Below, one piece after another: positions 43,111-52,036 of a stretch of DNA of 64,000 nt. Positions within the stretch are counted from its first letter, which is position 1; every line of letters starts with the position of its first letter. The position numbers were made by a program, and so were the translations under genes. Source of the stretch: Natronosalvus rutilus (GTDB taxonomy: Archaea > Halobacteriota > Halobacteria > Halobacteriales > Natrialbaceae). The DNA is taken from assembly GCF_024204665.1 (NCBI RefSeq), contig NZ_CP100355.1:806001-870000 (forward strand), read 5' to 3'. The notes beneath the pieces were generated by a model, which was not told where the DNA came from, made no database searches, and saw only the letters and a list, made by a program, of their open reading frames with translations.

Positions 43111-43455
43111 TTAGAAGGACTCGTCTTCGGACTGGACGTCCTCACCAGAGGGGTTGTCCTTCTGTCGCTCCTCGCCGGGTGCGGGCGGCGTCCGATCGCT
43201 GTAGTTCTTCCGTCCGATTGCCTCGTCGCCGACCATGTTCATGACGGCCTGTTCGACCTCTTCGTAGGACTGGTACTCGTCCTCGTTCAGCGGCTCGATG
43301 AGTTCCTCGAGCGTCGCGGTCTCCTCGCCCATCTCGAGTTCGATGTCGCCGTGATTCTCGAGCAGTTCGTCCTGTGAAACGGGGTAGTCGTAGTCCTTGA
43401 GTTCGTCCTGGAGCGCCCCCAATTCGATGCCGAGTTCGCGGGAATCTTCGCTCAT
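43111..43455 (-). CDS. DUF5789 family protein
   Basis: A 114-residue acidic haloarchaeal protein, recognisable from YPVSQDELLENHGDIELEMG and the tail VMNMVGDEAIGRKNYSDRTP. ATG 43455 begins MSEDSRELGIELGAL; further upstream codons are not family-like. It converges with the ABC transporter, three bases apart. Confidence 0.9.
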   Translation of the reverse strand: MSEDSRELGIELGALQDELKDYDYPVSQDELLENHGDIELEMGEETATLEELIEPLNEDEYQSYEEVEQAVMNMVGDEAIGRKNYSDRTPPAPGEERQKDNPSGEDVQSEDESF

Positions 43456-43584
43456 GGGTGACTGTCCACCACCGTGCGGGAAACCAGTTTTCCCTGCCAT
43501 CGCGTGGTTCGTTGAAGGGCCGGTGGGAGAGCGCGATGCGTGCGTTGCGGTGGCTACAAGGCCCGACCGCCCCTCGTGGCGACT

Positions 43585-44322
43585 ATGCACCTCGAGGAGG
43601 CCACCTGGACCGACGTCGCCGATTGCGAGACCGACCTCGCCGTCCTCCCGCTCGGAAGCACCGAACAGCACGGCCCCCACGCGCCGCTCGGGACGGACGT
43701 ATTCACTGCCGAAGCCGTCGCGGACGCCGCCCTCGAGCGAATCGACCGCGAGGTGATCCGCGCCCCGGCGATCCCGGTCAGCGTCGCGGAGGAGCACCGC
43801 CACTTTCCGGGGACGATGTGGGTCTCGCCCGACACCTTCCGGGCGTACGTTCGCGAATCGATCGACAGCCTCGCCCACCACGGGTTCGACCGCGTCGTGA
43901 TCGTCAACGGCCACGGCGGGAATGTCGACGCACTGCGGGAGGTCGCGGCGACGATCACCCGCCACGACGACGCGTACGCGGTCCCGTTCACCTGGTTCGA
44001 GGCCGTGGGTGAGCACGCGAGCGAGATGGGACACGGCGGGCCTCTGGAGACGGCGCTCTTGCGCCAGTGCTGTCCCGGCCTCGTCCGCGAGGACCGACTC
44101 GAGGACGCGAGGGCAGGTGCCGCCGAGCGCTGGGGCGAGTGGGTCAGTTACGCGAACCTGGCGGTCGATTCGGCCGAGTTCACCGAAAACGGGGTTGTCG
44201 GCGATCCGACGGCGGGCGACGAGAAACTGGGCGCGGAGCTGCTCGAGTTAGCTTCGGCGGGCCTCGAGCGGTTGCTCGAGGCAGTCGCGGAGCGGGACGT
44301 GTCGGGTCCCGAGCGACGGTAG
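43585..44322 (+). CDS. Creatininase family protein (ArfB-like formamide hydrolase)
   Basis: A 245-residue metal amidohydrolase: LPLGSTEQHGPHAPLGTD (about 21-38, Glu and His ligands), EEHRHFPGTM (about 68-77) and VNGHGGNVDAL (about 109-119). In archaea this family includes ArfB, which deformylates a GTP-derived pyrimidine in riboflavin and F420 synthesis; creatinine hydrolysis is less likely. Which member this is cannot be settled by eye. Confidence 0.88.
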   Translation: MHLEEATWTDVADCETDLAVLPLGSTEQHGPHAPLGTDVFTAEAVADAALERIDREVIRAPAIPVSVAEEHRHFPGTMWVSPDTFRAYVRESIDSLAHHGFDRVVIVNGHGGNVDALREVAATITRHDDAYAVPFTWFEAVGEHASEMGHGGPLETALLRQCCPGLVREDRLEDARAGAAERWGEWVSYANLAVDSAEFTENGVVGDPTAGDEKLGAELLELASAGLERLLEAVAERDVSGPERR

Positions 44323-44380
44323 CGCCGGCGGTGGCTGTCGCGTTTCGAGGTTCGGGTTTCGGACGTGGGCTGGTGTCGTG

Positions 44381-44827
44381 TTATTCGTCGTCTTCTTCCG
44401 CTTCTGCTTCGTTCTCGTCTTCGTCGTCAGCCTCCTCGCTCCCCGCATCCTCGAGCGTCCCCCGAAGCGCGGGAATCGTCGCCGTGAGTTCGCCGACCTG
44501 CTCGCCCGCGTCGGTGATGTTCTCGAGGGCCTCCTCCAGGTCGGCGATCTCTTCCTCGAGGTCGTCGGCGTCCTCGAACGCGTCGGCGCGTTCGCCCATC
44601 GTGTACCACTTCTTGGCGTCACGCAGGTGGTCCTCGGCGTCGCCGACGTCGAGGGCGGACTTGAGGCCGTTGAGCACGCCGAGGACGTTCTCTGCGTCGG
44701 TCTCCCAGATGTCGTCGGCGTCGGGGAGGGCGTCCCAGGCGTCTGCGAGGGAGGATTCGACGTCCGAGCGCATCTCGGAGGCGGCTTCCCCGAACAGTTC
44801 GTCGTCGTCCAGTGAGGCTTGACTCAT
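44381..44827 (-). CDS. DUF5790 family protein
   Basis: A 148-residue acidic, all-helical haloarchaeal protein (SQASLDDDELFGEAASEM at the start; AKKWYTMGERADAFEDADDL near 75). Helices with heptad-like spacing from 85 to 125 may form a coiled coil; the last 20 residues are nearly all Asp/Glu. Function unknown. Confidence 0.9.
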   Translation of the reverse strand: MSQASLDDDELFGEAASEMRSDVESSLADAWDALPDADDIWETDAENVLGVLNGLKSALDVGDAEDHLRDAKKWYTMGERADAFEDADDLEEEIADLEEALENITDAGEQVGELTATIPALRGTLEDAGSEEADDEDENEAEAEEDDE

Positions 44828-45028
44828 GGCGCCCACTTCACGGGCACCGGGGTTAAAAGATAGCCCGAAAGTGAAAGTGAACATGCGGTGAACGAGGGCT
44901 CTCGAGGGAAAATGGCGTCCCAGATTCGAAACGGTTGACACGGGCGTCGATTTCGGTGACGGCTCGTACGGTTGGCCGGAGTGGTTCGTGCGGTTGGCCG
45001 TCCTAGCAATAGGAGTAGGCTCGAGACG

Positions 45029-45559
45029 CTACGATGACTCGAGGCCCGACCGCTCGTTGTGCGAACCGACCAGTTTCGTCGCGAAGAGGTCGGCCGTCGG
45101 CTCGAGCGAACCGTAGAGGACGACCGCGAGGGCGACGAGCAGTGGCAGCGCCAGGAGTAGGAAGACCACGTCGTACAGCCACCCGAACCCACCCAGCAAC
45201 GGCGTGACCGCCGCGGCCAGTCCTCGATGGGCGACGAGGACGGCCGCGAGGACGGTCGCGACCCGGGTCACGGATGCGACGCGCTCGGCGACCTCGGGAG
45301 CGTCTCGCAGTCCCGTCTTCACGAGGTCGGCCAGCGCTGGAGCGAGCAACAGGAGGAGGCCGACGACGGCGAGCGTCGCGACGGCGCTCATGAGGGCGGC
45401 GACGGTGAGCGGGGTCCCGGGGACGAGCCAGCCCGCACCTGGCAACAGCGTCGCCACCCACAGCACGACGACCACCGCGGCCGAGGCGAGTCCCAGCTTC
45501 GTCACTCGCTGCACCATTCGCGGGTCGAGCGTCGAACGACCGGATTCGTCTGAGTACAT
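45029..45559 (-). CDS. Haloarchaeal membrane protein with four hydrophobic segments
   Basis: A 176-residue protein: short hydrophilic start, membrane segments at about 20-38, 48-72, 88-107 and 120-145, then a hydrophilic tail (SLEPTADLFATKLVGSHNE). Start ATG 45559 (MYSDESGR). Not assigned to a family. Confidence 0.75.
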   Translation of the reverse strand: MYSDESGRSTLDPRMVQRVTKLGLASAAVVVVLWVATLLPGAGWLVPGTPLTVAALMSAVATLAVVGLLLLLAPALADLVKTGLRDAPEVAERVASVTRVATVLAAVLVAHRGLAAAVTPLLGGFGWLYDVVFLLLALPLLVALAVVLYGSLEPTADLFATKLVGSHNERSGLESS

Positions 45560-45707
45560 GACTGCAGTCGATGGCGACCACGGAGGGGGTAAAAAACGCC
45601 GACCATCGTCCGCGGGGTTCGCGACTGTTCTCCTCCGTTTGGGACCGTTCACGGGATTTAACGGGTCTATAGCGATCGAACGTGCTATCGGTTCACCGAC
45701 TCGAGGC

Positions 45708-46085
45708 TCACCGACGCACCGACTCGAGGGCCATCAACGGGTAGCCGTCCTCCATCGCCATCCTGGTGACGACCTTGACGCCCTCGTAGGCGACGTCGAT
45801 TTCGACCTCGAGGAACCGACCCGTGAGTTCCGTGTATTCGGCGGCACCCTCCTCGAGCGCGGCTTCGAGGACGTCCGTCCGAACGTCGACGCTCACGTCC
45901 GTGCAGTGGGGCTGGTTCTCGATCGCCTCCTCCATTGCCCGGGCGAGGCTGTCGGCGCTCTCGAGGCTGATGGGGGTGCCGGCGAACTGGTGGTAGAGCG
46001 AGCCGAACTTGATGCCGGCCTCGAAGCAGGCCTGCTGGGCGTCCGTTGGGACCTGACTCGAGCCGTCGGAATCGTCGGTGGACAT
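45708..46085 (-). CDS. mptD: Dihydroneopterin aldolase, archaeal MptD type
   Basis: A 125-residue protein with the archaeal MptD signature QACFEAGIKFGSLYHQFAGT (about 17-36), helix SLARAMEEAIENQP, and the C-terminal YEGVKVVTRMAMEDGYPLMALE. MptD cleaves dihydroneopterin to 6-hydroxymethyl-dihydropterin in methanopterin or folate-type pathways. The start is ATG 46085; the frame continues far upstream but only as the antisense of pspA. Confidence 0.9.
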   Translation of the reverse strand: MSTDDSDGSSQVPTDAQQACFEAGIKFGSLYHQFAGTPISLESADSLARAMEEAIENQPHCTDVSVDVRTDVLEAALEEGAAEYTELTGRFLEVEIDVAYEGVKVVTRMAMEDGYPLMALESVRR

Positions 46086-46226
46086 AGGTTCACTTTCGCC
46101 TCCGGACTCGTGGTCGTTGCGGTCCGCGACGACGAGCGGAGCGCCGGAATTGGCGACTCTCTCGAGATCTGCACGAAGAGTAACCGATGTGAAGTTTTTA
46201 AGAGTCGGGAGCGACACGTAGTACGT

Positions 46227-47060
46227 ATGGGTATCCTCTCTCGGACGTCGTACATCATCCGGTCGAAGCTCAACGCGATCCTCGACCGCTCGGAGGATCC
46301 GACGCAGACGCTCGATTACTCCTACGAACAGATGCGCGACCAGCTCCAGCAGGTCAAACGCGGCATCGCCGACCTGACGACACAGAAAAAGCGCCTCGAG
46401 ATGCAGAAACGCCGTCTCGAGGAGAACGTCGAGAAACACAACGGGCAGGCTCGAACGGCGGTCCAGCAGGGCCGCGAGGACCTCGCTCGGAAGGCCCTCG
46501 AGAAAAAGAAGGCCAAGATGAACCAGATCGAGGAACTCGAGCGCCAGGTCTCGGACCTGCAGAACCAGCAGGACCGACTGATCGAGCAGAAAGACGAACT
46601 CCAGGGGCGCATCGAGGAGTTCCGCACGAAGAAGGAGACGATGAAAGCCCGGTACGAGGCCGCGGAAGCGAGTTCCACGGTGTCGGAGGCGATGACTGCC
46701 ACGGGGGAGGAGTTCGAGGACGTCGGCCGGGCGATCGAGCGCGCCGAGGAGAAGACCGAGGACATGGAGGCTCGCGCCGCCGCGATGGACGAACTCCACG
46801 AGTCGGGCGCATTCGAGGACGTCCTCTCCGATAAGGACAGCATCGACCGCGAACTCGAGTCCATGTCGACCGACAGCGGCGTCGACGCCGAACTCGAGAC
46901 GCTCAAGGCCGAGATGGGCGGCGAGGAGGCAACGGAGTCCGAGGCGGACGAAGAGGGTCTCGAGGCGGAGGTCGAAACTGAAACCGACGCCGAGGCCGAC
47001 GTGAGCGACGCCGAGGTCGAATCGGAACTGGCCGAACTCAAAGAAGAAGAGGAGAACTGA
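46227..47060 (+). CDS. PspA/IM30 family coiled-coil protein
   Basis: A 277-residue membrane-associated protein of the PspA/Vipp1 family (ESCRT-III-like). The N-terminal MGILSRTSYIIRSKLNAILD is the amphipathic membrane-sensing helix, followed by a continuous coiled coil (about 40-140) and shorter helices to 220. Beyond it is a 50-residue Asp/Glu tail typical of halophiles. Divergent from mptD, 141 bases apart. Confidence 0.92.
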   Translation: MGILSRTSYIIRSKLNAILDRSEDPTQTLDYSYEQMRDQLQQVKRGIADLTTQKKRLEMQKRRLEENVEKHNGQARTAVQQGREDLARKALEKKKAKMNQIEELERQVSDLQNQQDRLIEQKDELQGRIEEFRTKKETMKARYEAAEASSTVSEAMTATGEEFEDVGRAIERAEEKTEDMEARAAAMDELHESGAFEDVLSDKDSIDRELESMSTDSGVDAELETLKAEMGGEEATESEADEEGLEAEVETETDAEADVSDAEVESELAELKEEEEN

Positions 47061-47160
47061 TCGCGAGCGCCGTTCCTCGAGTCACCCGGTCACGTCGGCT
47101 GGCTACGATCGAGTCGTAGCAGACGGTGAACGTCATTTCGAGCAAGAGTCGTAGATAGCC

Positions 47161-47175
47161 GCTCGCGCGGCGAGC
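47161..47175. terminator. Hairpin between convergent genes
   Basis: GCTCGC/GCGAGC with a three-base loop in the 191-base gap between pspA and the lipoprotein gene. It has no T-tract, so terminator function is tentative. Confidence 0.35.
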
Positions 47176-47251
47176 GAGGAGGCGTTCTCGACCGGGAAAT
47201 CTGGACCGTGCCGAGAGCACACTGGTCGAGACCGTCTGGCGGCTTCGCTCG

Positions 47252-47893
47252 CTAGGTTGGCGTCCCGAGCGCAGCGATATCGTACGCCGCGATGTCGGCA
47301 GGCGACTGAAGGACGATCACGGAAAATGCCCACGTCTGGCCGCTGTCGAGGTCGTTCACGTGCGAAAAGTAGACGCCGAGCATGTCGTCGGCGTCGTCGT
47401 AGACGCGGACGCGGATCTCGACGAGTGACAGCCGATCGTCGCCTTCGTTCTCGAGGGTCCCCTGGACGGTCGAACCCAGGTAGTTGTCCTCCAGGACGAA
47501 CTCGTGATCGATGAAGGTGATTGCGTCGAGCGGCGAAACGCCCTCGGCGGGGCCGTCGTCCGCCAGCGCCGTGGCGGCGGTCATCTCCTCGGCCGTTCGG
47601 CTCTCGCCGTCGACGTCGACGGGGACGCGCTCCGTCTCTGCTCCCTGCTCGTCGTCCGTCCCGCCGTACGACGGGGTCGTTCCCGTTCCGAGGCAACCAG
47701 CGATCGACAGTCCGGCGACCGATCCGGCGGCAGCGAGGGCCCCACGCCGTGACGTCGAGGGTTCGGGGCACTCGCTCTGGTTGGTCGGTGGATCCGGCCG
47801 ATCCGATCGCTCGTCGGCCGTGCTGTACGTGCTACACGTGCTCCTCGCCGATTTCGAGTCCGTATACTCGCCGTCCTGGTCGCTGGTTGCCAT
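47252..47893 (-). CDS. Tat lipoprotein with FxLYD-like domain
   Basis: A 213-residue protein. It has a 48-residue hydrophilic start unusual for a signal peptide, then STSRRGALAAAGSVAGLSIA with the lipobox Cys near 67. The soluble part (about 120-210) reads FIDHEFVLEDNYLGSTVQGT, then VRVYDDADDMLGVYFSHVND: the strand pattern of FxLYD/DUF4352-type extracellular beta domains. The true start could be nearer the signal. Confidence 0.8.
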   Translation of the reverse strand: MATSDQDGEYTDSKSARSTCSTYSTADERSDRPDPPTNQSECPEPSTSRRGALAAAGSVAGLSIAGCLGTGTTPSYGGTDDEQGAETERVPVDVDGESRTAEEMTAATALADDGPAEGVSPLDAITFIDHEFVLEDNYLGSTVQGTLENEGDDRLSLVEIRVRVYDDADDMLGVYFSHVNDLDSGQTWAFSVIVLQSPADIAAYDIAALGTPT

Positions 47894-48101
47894 CGCACTT
47901 TTCACGTCGATGCCAACGGGGTTTAGTCTGTGGCATGCACCTGAACGGGTGTGGCCAGGAAGTGGCAGCCCCGCTGGTCGTCTCAGAGTGGATTCTGGAT
48001 GGGTGTCGCCAGTCCCCCGAAACCGCGTTTGCGGGTGTCGATCGATCACGACATCCGTTTGCAACGACGACGTTTTTGCTCGTGGCCGGTGAACGCCGAC
48101 T

Positions 48102-49148
48102 ATGGTCGGTGACGAGACGAGTACAGCCGACGAGGCATCGGCCTCGAGACGACGACCGAACGCGCTCGCTCGCTTCCAGCGGTGGGTGCTCGTGGATGGC
48201 GACCGGCTGGTCGTCGCCGCGTGTATTTCGGTCGGCACGTTCCTGTTCTTCCTGGGGCTGGAGTGGCTCGGCGTCATCTCGTTCGCCAACGCCAACTCGA
48301 TCACTCGGATGGCCAGCGGGATGGTCGCCGGGACGTTCTCGCTGGTCACGCTCGTCGTCTCGATCAACCAGCTCATCCTCTCACAAGAATTCACGTCCGC
48401 CGGAGCGGCAGAGGATCGACTCGAGGGCGTCGAATCCTTCCGATCCGAGGTCGCGGAGACGATCGGTGATCCGGTCGCCCCGGCGTCGCCGGCTCGCATT
48501 CTCGAGGAACTGTTCGTGTCAATCCACGAGGGAGCGACTGCCCTCGAAGACGAGACGGACACCCTCGAGGGCGACGTCCGGGAGGACGTTCGGCAGTACG
48601 TCCGCGCCGTCGAATCGGACATGGAACGCACCCAGGAGATCCTCTCGGGATCGGGTACCGAAACGTTCGGCGCGGTGTCGGTCGCCGTAAAGTACGACGC
48701 CTCGAGGCACCTCTACACCGCCAGGCGACTCGGGCAACGTCACGAGGGTGCGTTCTCGCAATCGGCCCGCGAGGCTCTCGACCGAATTGTCGCGGATCTC
48801 GAGTTGTTCACGGTCGCCCGCGAACACATCAAAACGGTGTACCTCCAGCGGGAGCTGACCCGCTTTTCCCAGCTCACGATCCTGACGGGGGTTCCGGCGA
48901 TCACGTCGGCGTTGCTGATCGGGTTTCTGTACGCCGGTCGGACGGGCGCGGTCATCGTGTTGCCGGCGCTACCGTGGGTAGTGAGCGGCCTCCTCGCTGT
49001 GGTCTTCGTACCGCTCGCGCTGTTGACGACCTACATCCTACGGACGGCGACGATCACGCGGCGGACGGTCTCTATCGGACCGCTGGTTCTCGAGTCCGAG
49101 TCGGAATCGACGCCGGATCGACGTGCACCCGACCCGGACTCCCGGTGA
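48102..49148 (+). CDS. Haloarchaeal membrane protein, unknown
   Basis: A 348-residue protein with two membrane segments near each end (about 38-60 and 68-88; about 258-278 and 285-312) and a long helical cytoplasmic or external region between (about 100-250). A family of this shape occurs widely in haloarchaea with no assigned function. Confidence 0.78.
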   Translation: MVGDETSTADEASASRRRPNALARFQRWVLVDGDRLVVAACISVGTFLFFLGLEWLGVISFANANSITRMASGMVAGTFSLVTLVVSINQLILSQEFTSAGAAEDRLEGVESFRSEVAETIGDPVAPASPARILEELFVSIHEGATALEDETDTLEGDVREDVRQYVRAVESDMERTQEILSGSGTETFGAVSVAVKYDASRHLYTARRLGQRHEGAFSQSAREALDRIVADLELFTVAREHIKTVYLQRELTRFSQLTILTGVPAITSALLIGFLYAGRTGAVIVLPALPWVVSGLLAVVFVPLALLTTYILRTATITRRTVSIGPLVLESESESTPDRRAPDPDSR

Positions 49149-49153
49149 GACCG

Positions 49154-49576
49154 TTACTGGTCGACTGGAGCGCGTTTGAACTCGAATCGGTCACCGTCTC
49201 CATGTCCGTCCCCGTCCCCACCCTCGGCGAGCTGCTCCGGGAAGGTAGGAGCTGCCGTCTCGATCGCCTCGATTACGGCCGCGAGTTCGTCGAAGTTGTC
49301 GCCGCGGCTCGCACAGAACGGCTCGCGACTCCAGTCGACGTAGTCCCCGTCGCTGAGTAACGGCAAGTCCCGGTGGTGAAGCCGGACCGTGACGGCGCGC
49401 TGGTCCTCGCCGTCCCCGGGACACTGGGCGGCCTCCGGAAGGGCCACGGACTCGGCTGGCCCGGCCTCGAGCAGCGACGCCACGAGCTGACGCCTCGATG
49501 CCGCCGAAAGTGCCTCGAATACTCGATTCCACCGCTCGACGACCCGTGTTTCGGTGCGAGGCCGCTCGAATGCCAT
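49154..49576 (-). CDS. Haloarchaeal winged-helix-like protein (DUF7344-like)
   Basis: A 140-residue protein: VFEALSAASRRQLVASLLEA (helices), then VTVRLHHRDLPLLSDGDYVDWSR (recognition helix and wing) and an acidic C-terminal tail rich in Gly/Asp. Start ATG 49576 (MAFERPRTETR) has TATA-like CATAAATAGG upstream. Probably a transcription factor; target unknown. Confidence 0.78.
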   Translation of the reverse strand: MAFERPRTETRVVERWNRVFEALSAASRRQLVASLLEAGPAESVALPEAAQCPGDGEDQRAVTVRLHHRDLPLLSDGDYVDWSREPFCASRGDNFDELAAVIEAIETAAPTFPEQLAEGGDGDGHGDGDRFEFKRAPVDQ

Positions 49577-49714
49577 GGTCTCGTTGTTTCTACCTGCTGG
49601 CATAAATAGGTTGTGGATTGTTGACACACAACGCGATTCATCGGTTCGTCCCGACTGCGTTCGAGAACGTCGCCGGTCCCGGGTTTCGGGAACGGAGGAC
49701 ACCGGTATCGAACC

Positions 49715-50755
49715 TCAGGACCGAACGACGCCGGTCCCGGGCCGCTCGAGACCCTCGAGGTTGATGCGACCGCCCGGCATCGACACGCCATCGTAGGGGT
49801 CGTCCGCGAGCAACAGCGACCCGTCCAGGTCGGCGTAATCGAGTAGTGGCGCGAGGTGACAGGCTGCAGCGATCGAGGCGTTGGATTCGGTCATGCAGCC
49901 ACACATCACCTGGAGGCCGTGTGCGCGCGCGGCGTGTACGATACGGCGCGCCTCGCGAAGACTCCCGCACTTCATCAGTTTCAAGTTGGCCACGTCACAC
50001 CGCTCGGCGATCTGCGGCACGTCGGCTGCGGTGAGACAGGACTCGTCGGCGGCGATCGGCAGCGCCGCTCGCTCGTAGACGTACCGGAGCCCCTCCGGGT
50101 TCGTCGCCGCAACGGGCTGTTCGACGAACTCGAGGTCGTACTCGGCCAGCGCCTCGATCCGCGAGACCGCCTCGCGGGGCGTCCAGGCCTCGTTCGCGTC
50201 GACGTAGAGGCGAACGTCGGGGGCGACGTCGCGAATCGCCTCGATGATCTCGAGGTCGCGGTCGGTGCCGAGTTTGACCTTCAGCGTCCCGAAGCCGCGC
50301 TCGAGGGCGGTCTCGGTTTTCTCGCGCATCCGTTCGGTGTCGTCGATGCCGATGGTGTAGGAACTCTCGACCGTCTCGGTCGGATCGAGTCCCCAGTAGC
50401 GATAGAGCGGGACGTCGAGGCGCTTCGTCACGAGGTCGTGGAGAGCGATGCTGACGGCACACCGGGCGGCGGGATTGCGTTCGATCGTCTCGCGCAGCCG
50501 ACGTTCGATTCGCTCGAGCTGGTGGGGATCGCCGACGTCCTCGACGACCGCCAGCAGGTCTGGCAGGACCGCCTCGACCGTCGCCGCCGTCTCGCCGTAG
50601 TGCGACGACGGCGCCGCCCCGCCAATACCGGCGGTTCCGTCCTCGTCCTCGATCCGGACGATCACGTTCTCGGCGGTCGTCTGCGTCCCGCGGGTGATGG
50701 TGAACGGGAACTCGAGCGGCATCGTCACCTGCTCGAACTCGGTCTCGAGGCTCAC
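49715..50755 (-). CDS. dgcA: N-acetyl-D-glutamate racemase / dipeptide epimerase (DgcA-like)
   Basis: A 346-residue enolase-superfamily enzyme. Catalytic Lys pair region TLKVKLGTD (about 155-163), metal ligands in VDANEAW (about 182-188), VEQPV (about 207-211) and AADESCL (about 233-239), second catalytic Lys in NLKLMKCGS. The family covers L-Ala-D/L-Glu epimerases. Pairing with a DUF1611 gene (four-base overlap) matches dgcN-dgcA, where D-glutamate is N-acetylated and then racemised to N-acetyl-L-glutamate; this assignment rests on context. Confidence 0.88.
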   Translation of the reverse strand: MSLETEFEQVTMPLEFPFTITRGTQTTAENVIVRIEDEDGTAGIGGAAPSSHYGETAATVEAVLPDLLAVVEDVGDPHQLERIERRLRETIERNPAARCAVSIALHDLVTKRLDVPLYRYWGLDPTETVESSYTIGIDDTERMREKTETALERGFGTLKVKLGTDRDLEIIEAIRDVAPDVRLYVDANEAWTPREAVSRIEALAEYDLEFVEQPVAATNPEGLRYVYERAALPIAADESCLTAADVPQIAERCDVANLKLMKCGSLREARRIVHAARAHGLQVMCGCMTESNASIAAACHLAPLLDYADLDGSLLLADDPYDGVSMPGGRINLEGLERPGTGVVRS

Positions 50756-51768
50756 AGCAGCACCTCCAGCAGGTGGTCAGTCCCGTACCGGATGACGTCC
50801 GTGGCGGGTTTCTCGAGTTCGGTCTCGAAAGCGTCGACGGCCTCGCGGGCGTCGTCGTCCTCGAGCCCGTAGGTGTTGAGCGCGCCGGTGACGACCGAGG
50901 TTGGATGGACTGGCTCGGCGAGACTTTCGTAGAGATCGACGTAGGTTTGCATGGACGGGACCGCCACGCCGTAGTCGTACGCGAGCATCTCCCGTTCGGC
51001 CGCGTGACAGAGGACCAGTTTGTCGGCCATCGCGCCGTGGAGGATGCCACAGGTCACGGCGGAGTAGGCAGGGTGGATGATGCTCCCCTGTCCCTCGACG
51101 AACAGGTAGTCGTGGTCGTCGCCTTTCTCGAGGATCATCTCTTCGACCGATCCGGCCGTGAAGTCGCTGACGACCCGGTCGACGGGGTTGCCCCACCCCT
51201 CGATCATGATTCCCGTCTGGCCCGTGGGAACGACGGCGGCGTCGTGGCCCGCCTCGCGGGCGTCGCGGGCGAGTTCCATCGTCGCCGTCATCTTGCCGAC
51301 CGAGCAGTCAGTGCCGACAGTCAGGATCACCTCCGCGTCGACCTCGTCGGCGACGCCTTCGGCGACCGTTAGCTCGTCGTGAGGCTTTCGGACGTCCCAG
51401 ACGTCGGCGTCGTACTCGTCGGCAAGTGTGGCGAACTCCTCGTCGTCCTCGAGGAAGTAGTGCAGTCCCGAGATGAGGTCGCAGCCGTACTCGAGGCCCG
51501 TGCGCACGTCCTCGCGCCAGCTGGGGTCGAACCCGCCGCCGACTGGCGCGATGCCGATGAGCAAGGCGTCGACGCTCCCGGCCTCGAGGTCGGCCATGCT
51601 CGAGACGATGGGGGCGTCCTGGACGTCCGGGACGAAGTCGCTGACGCGGTTGCCGGCCGTCTCTCGGTCGAGAATGCCGACGACGTCGTAGTCCGCGTAG
51701 CGGAGCACGCCGAGGGCCGTCTTGGCGTGGTCGGGAAACTTTTCGTGAGCGAGGATAGCGACGCGCAT
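50752..51768 (-). CDS. dgcN: DUF1611 protein, D-glutamate N-acetyltransferase DgcN-like
   Basis: A 338-residue protein with an N-terminal Rossmann-like part (VAILAHEKFPDHAKTALGVL) and a P-loop-type part: VGTDCSVGKMTATMELAR (about 146-163), VPTGQTGIMIEGWG (about 176-189) and VEGQGSIIHPAYSAVT (about 222-237). DUF1611 proteins paired with enolase-type epimerases act in D-glutamate use (DgcN). First gene of the pair; the downstream start overlaps by four bases. Confidence 0.88.
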   Translation of the reverse strand: MRVAILAHEKFPDHAKTALGVLRYADYDVVGILDRETAGNRVSDFVPDVQDAPIVSSMADLEAGSVDALLIGIAPVGGGFDPSWREDVRTGLEYGCDLISGLHYFLEDDEEFATLADEYDADVWDVRKPHDELTVAEGVADEVDAEVILTVGTDCSVGKMTATMELARDAREAGHDAAVVPTGQTGIMIEGWGNPVDRVVSDFTAGSVEEMILEKGDDHDYLFVEGQGSIIHPAYSAVTCGILHGAMADKLVLCHAAEREMLAYDYGVAVPSMQTYVDLYESLAEPVHPTSVVTGALNTYGLEDDDAREAVDAFETELEKPATDVIRYGTDHLLEVLL

Positions 51769-52036
51769 GCGGGAGTATACGGTGAGGGGGAACCTTATTC
51801 TGTCGTCACCGGCGACCCGGCCAGCGTCGGTACGCGAGTGCTCGATGACGGTTTGGACGCGCTCCCGCTAGGGGCGTTCTCCGTGCCGTGGACGTTCGAG
51901 GCAACCCAGACACGCGTCCGCAGATACGGGTAGAATCACGACCTCGAGTCCGCTGCCGATTTCGCGTTACGAAACCGTTCTACCCGCCCGGTAATTTCGT
52001 TTTTCACCCGCTTAATCCACACTATCTAAATTATAG

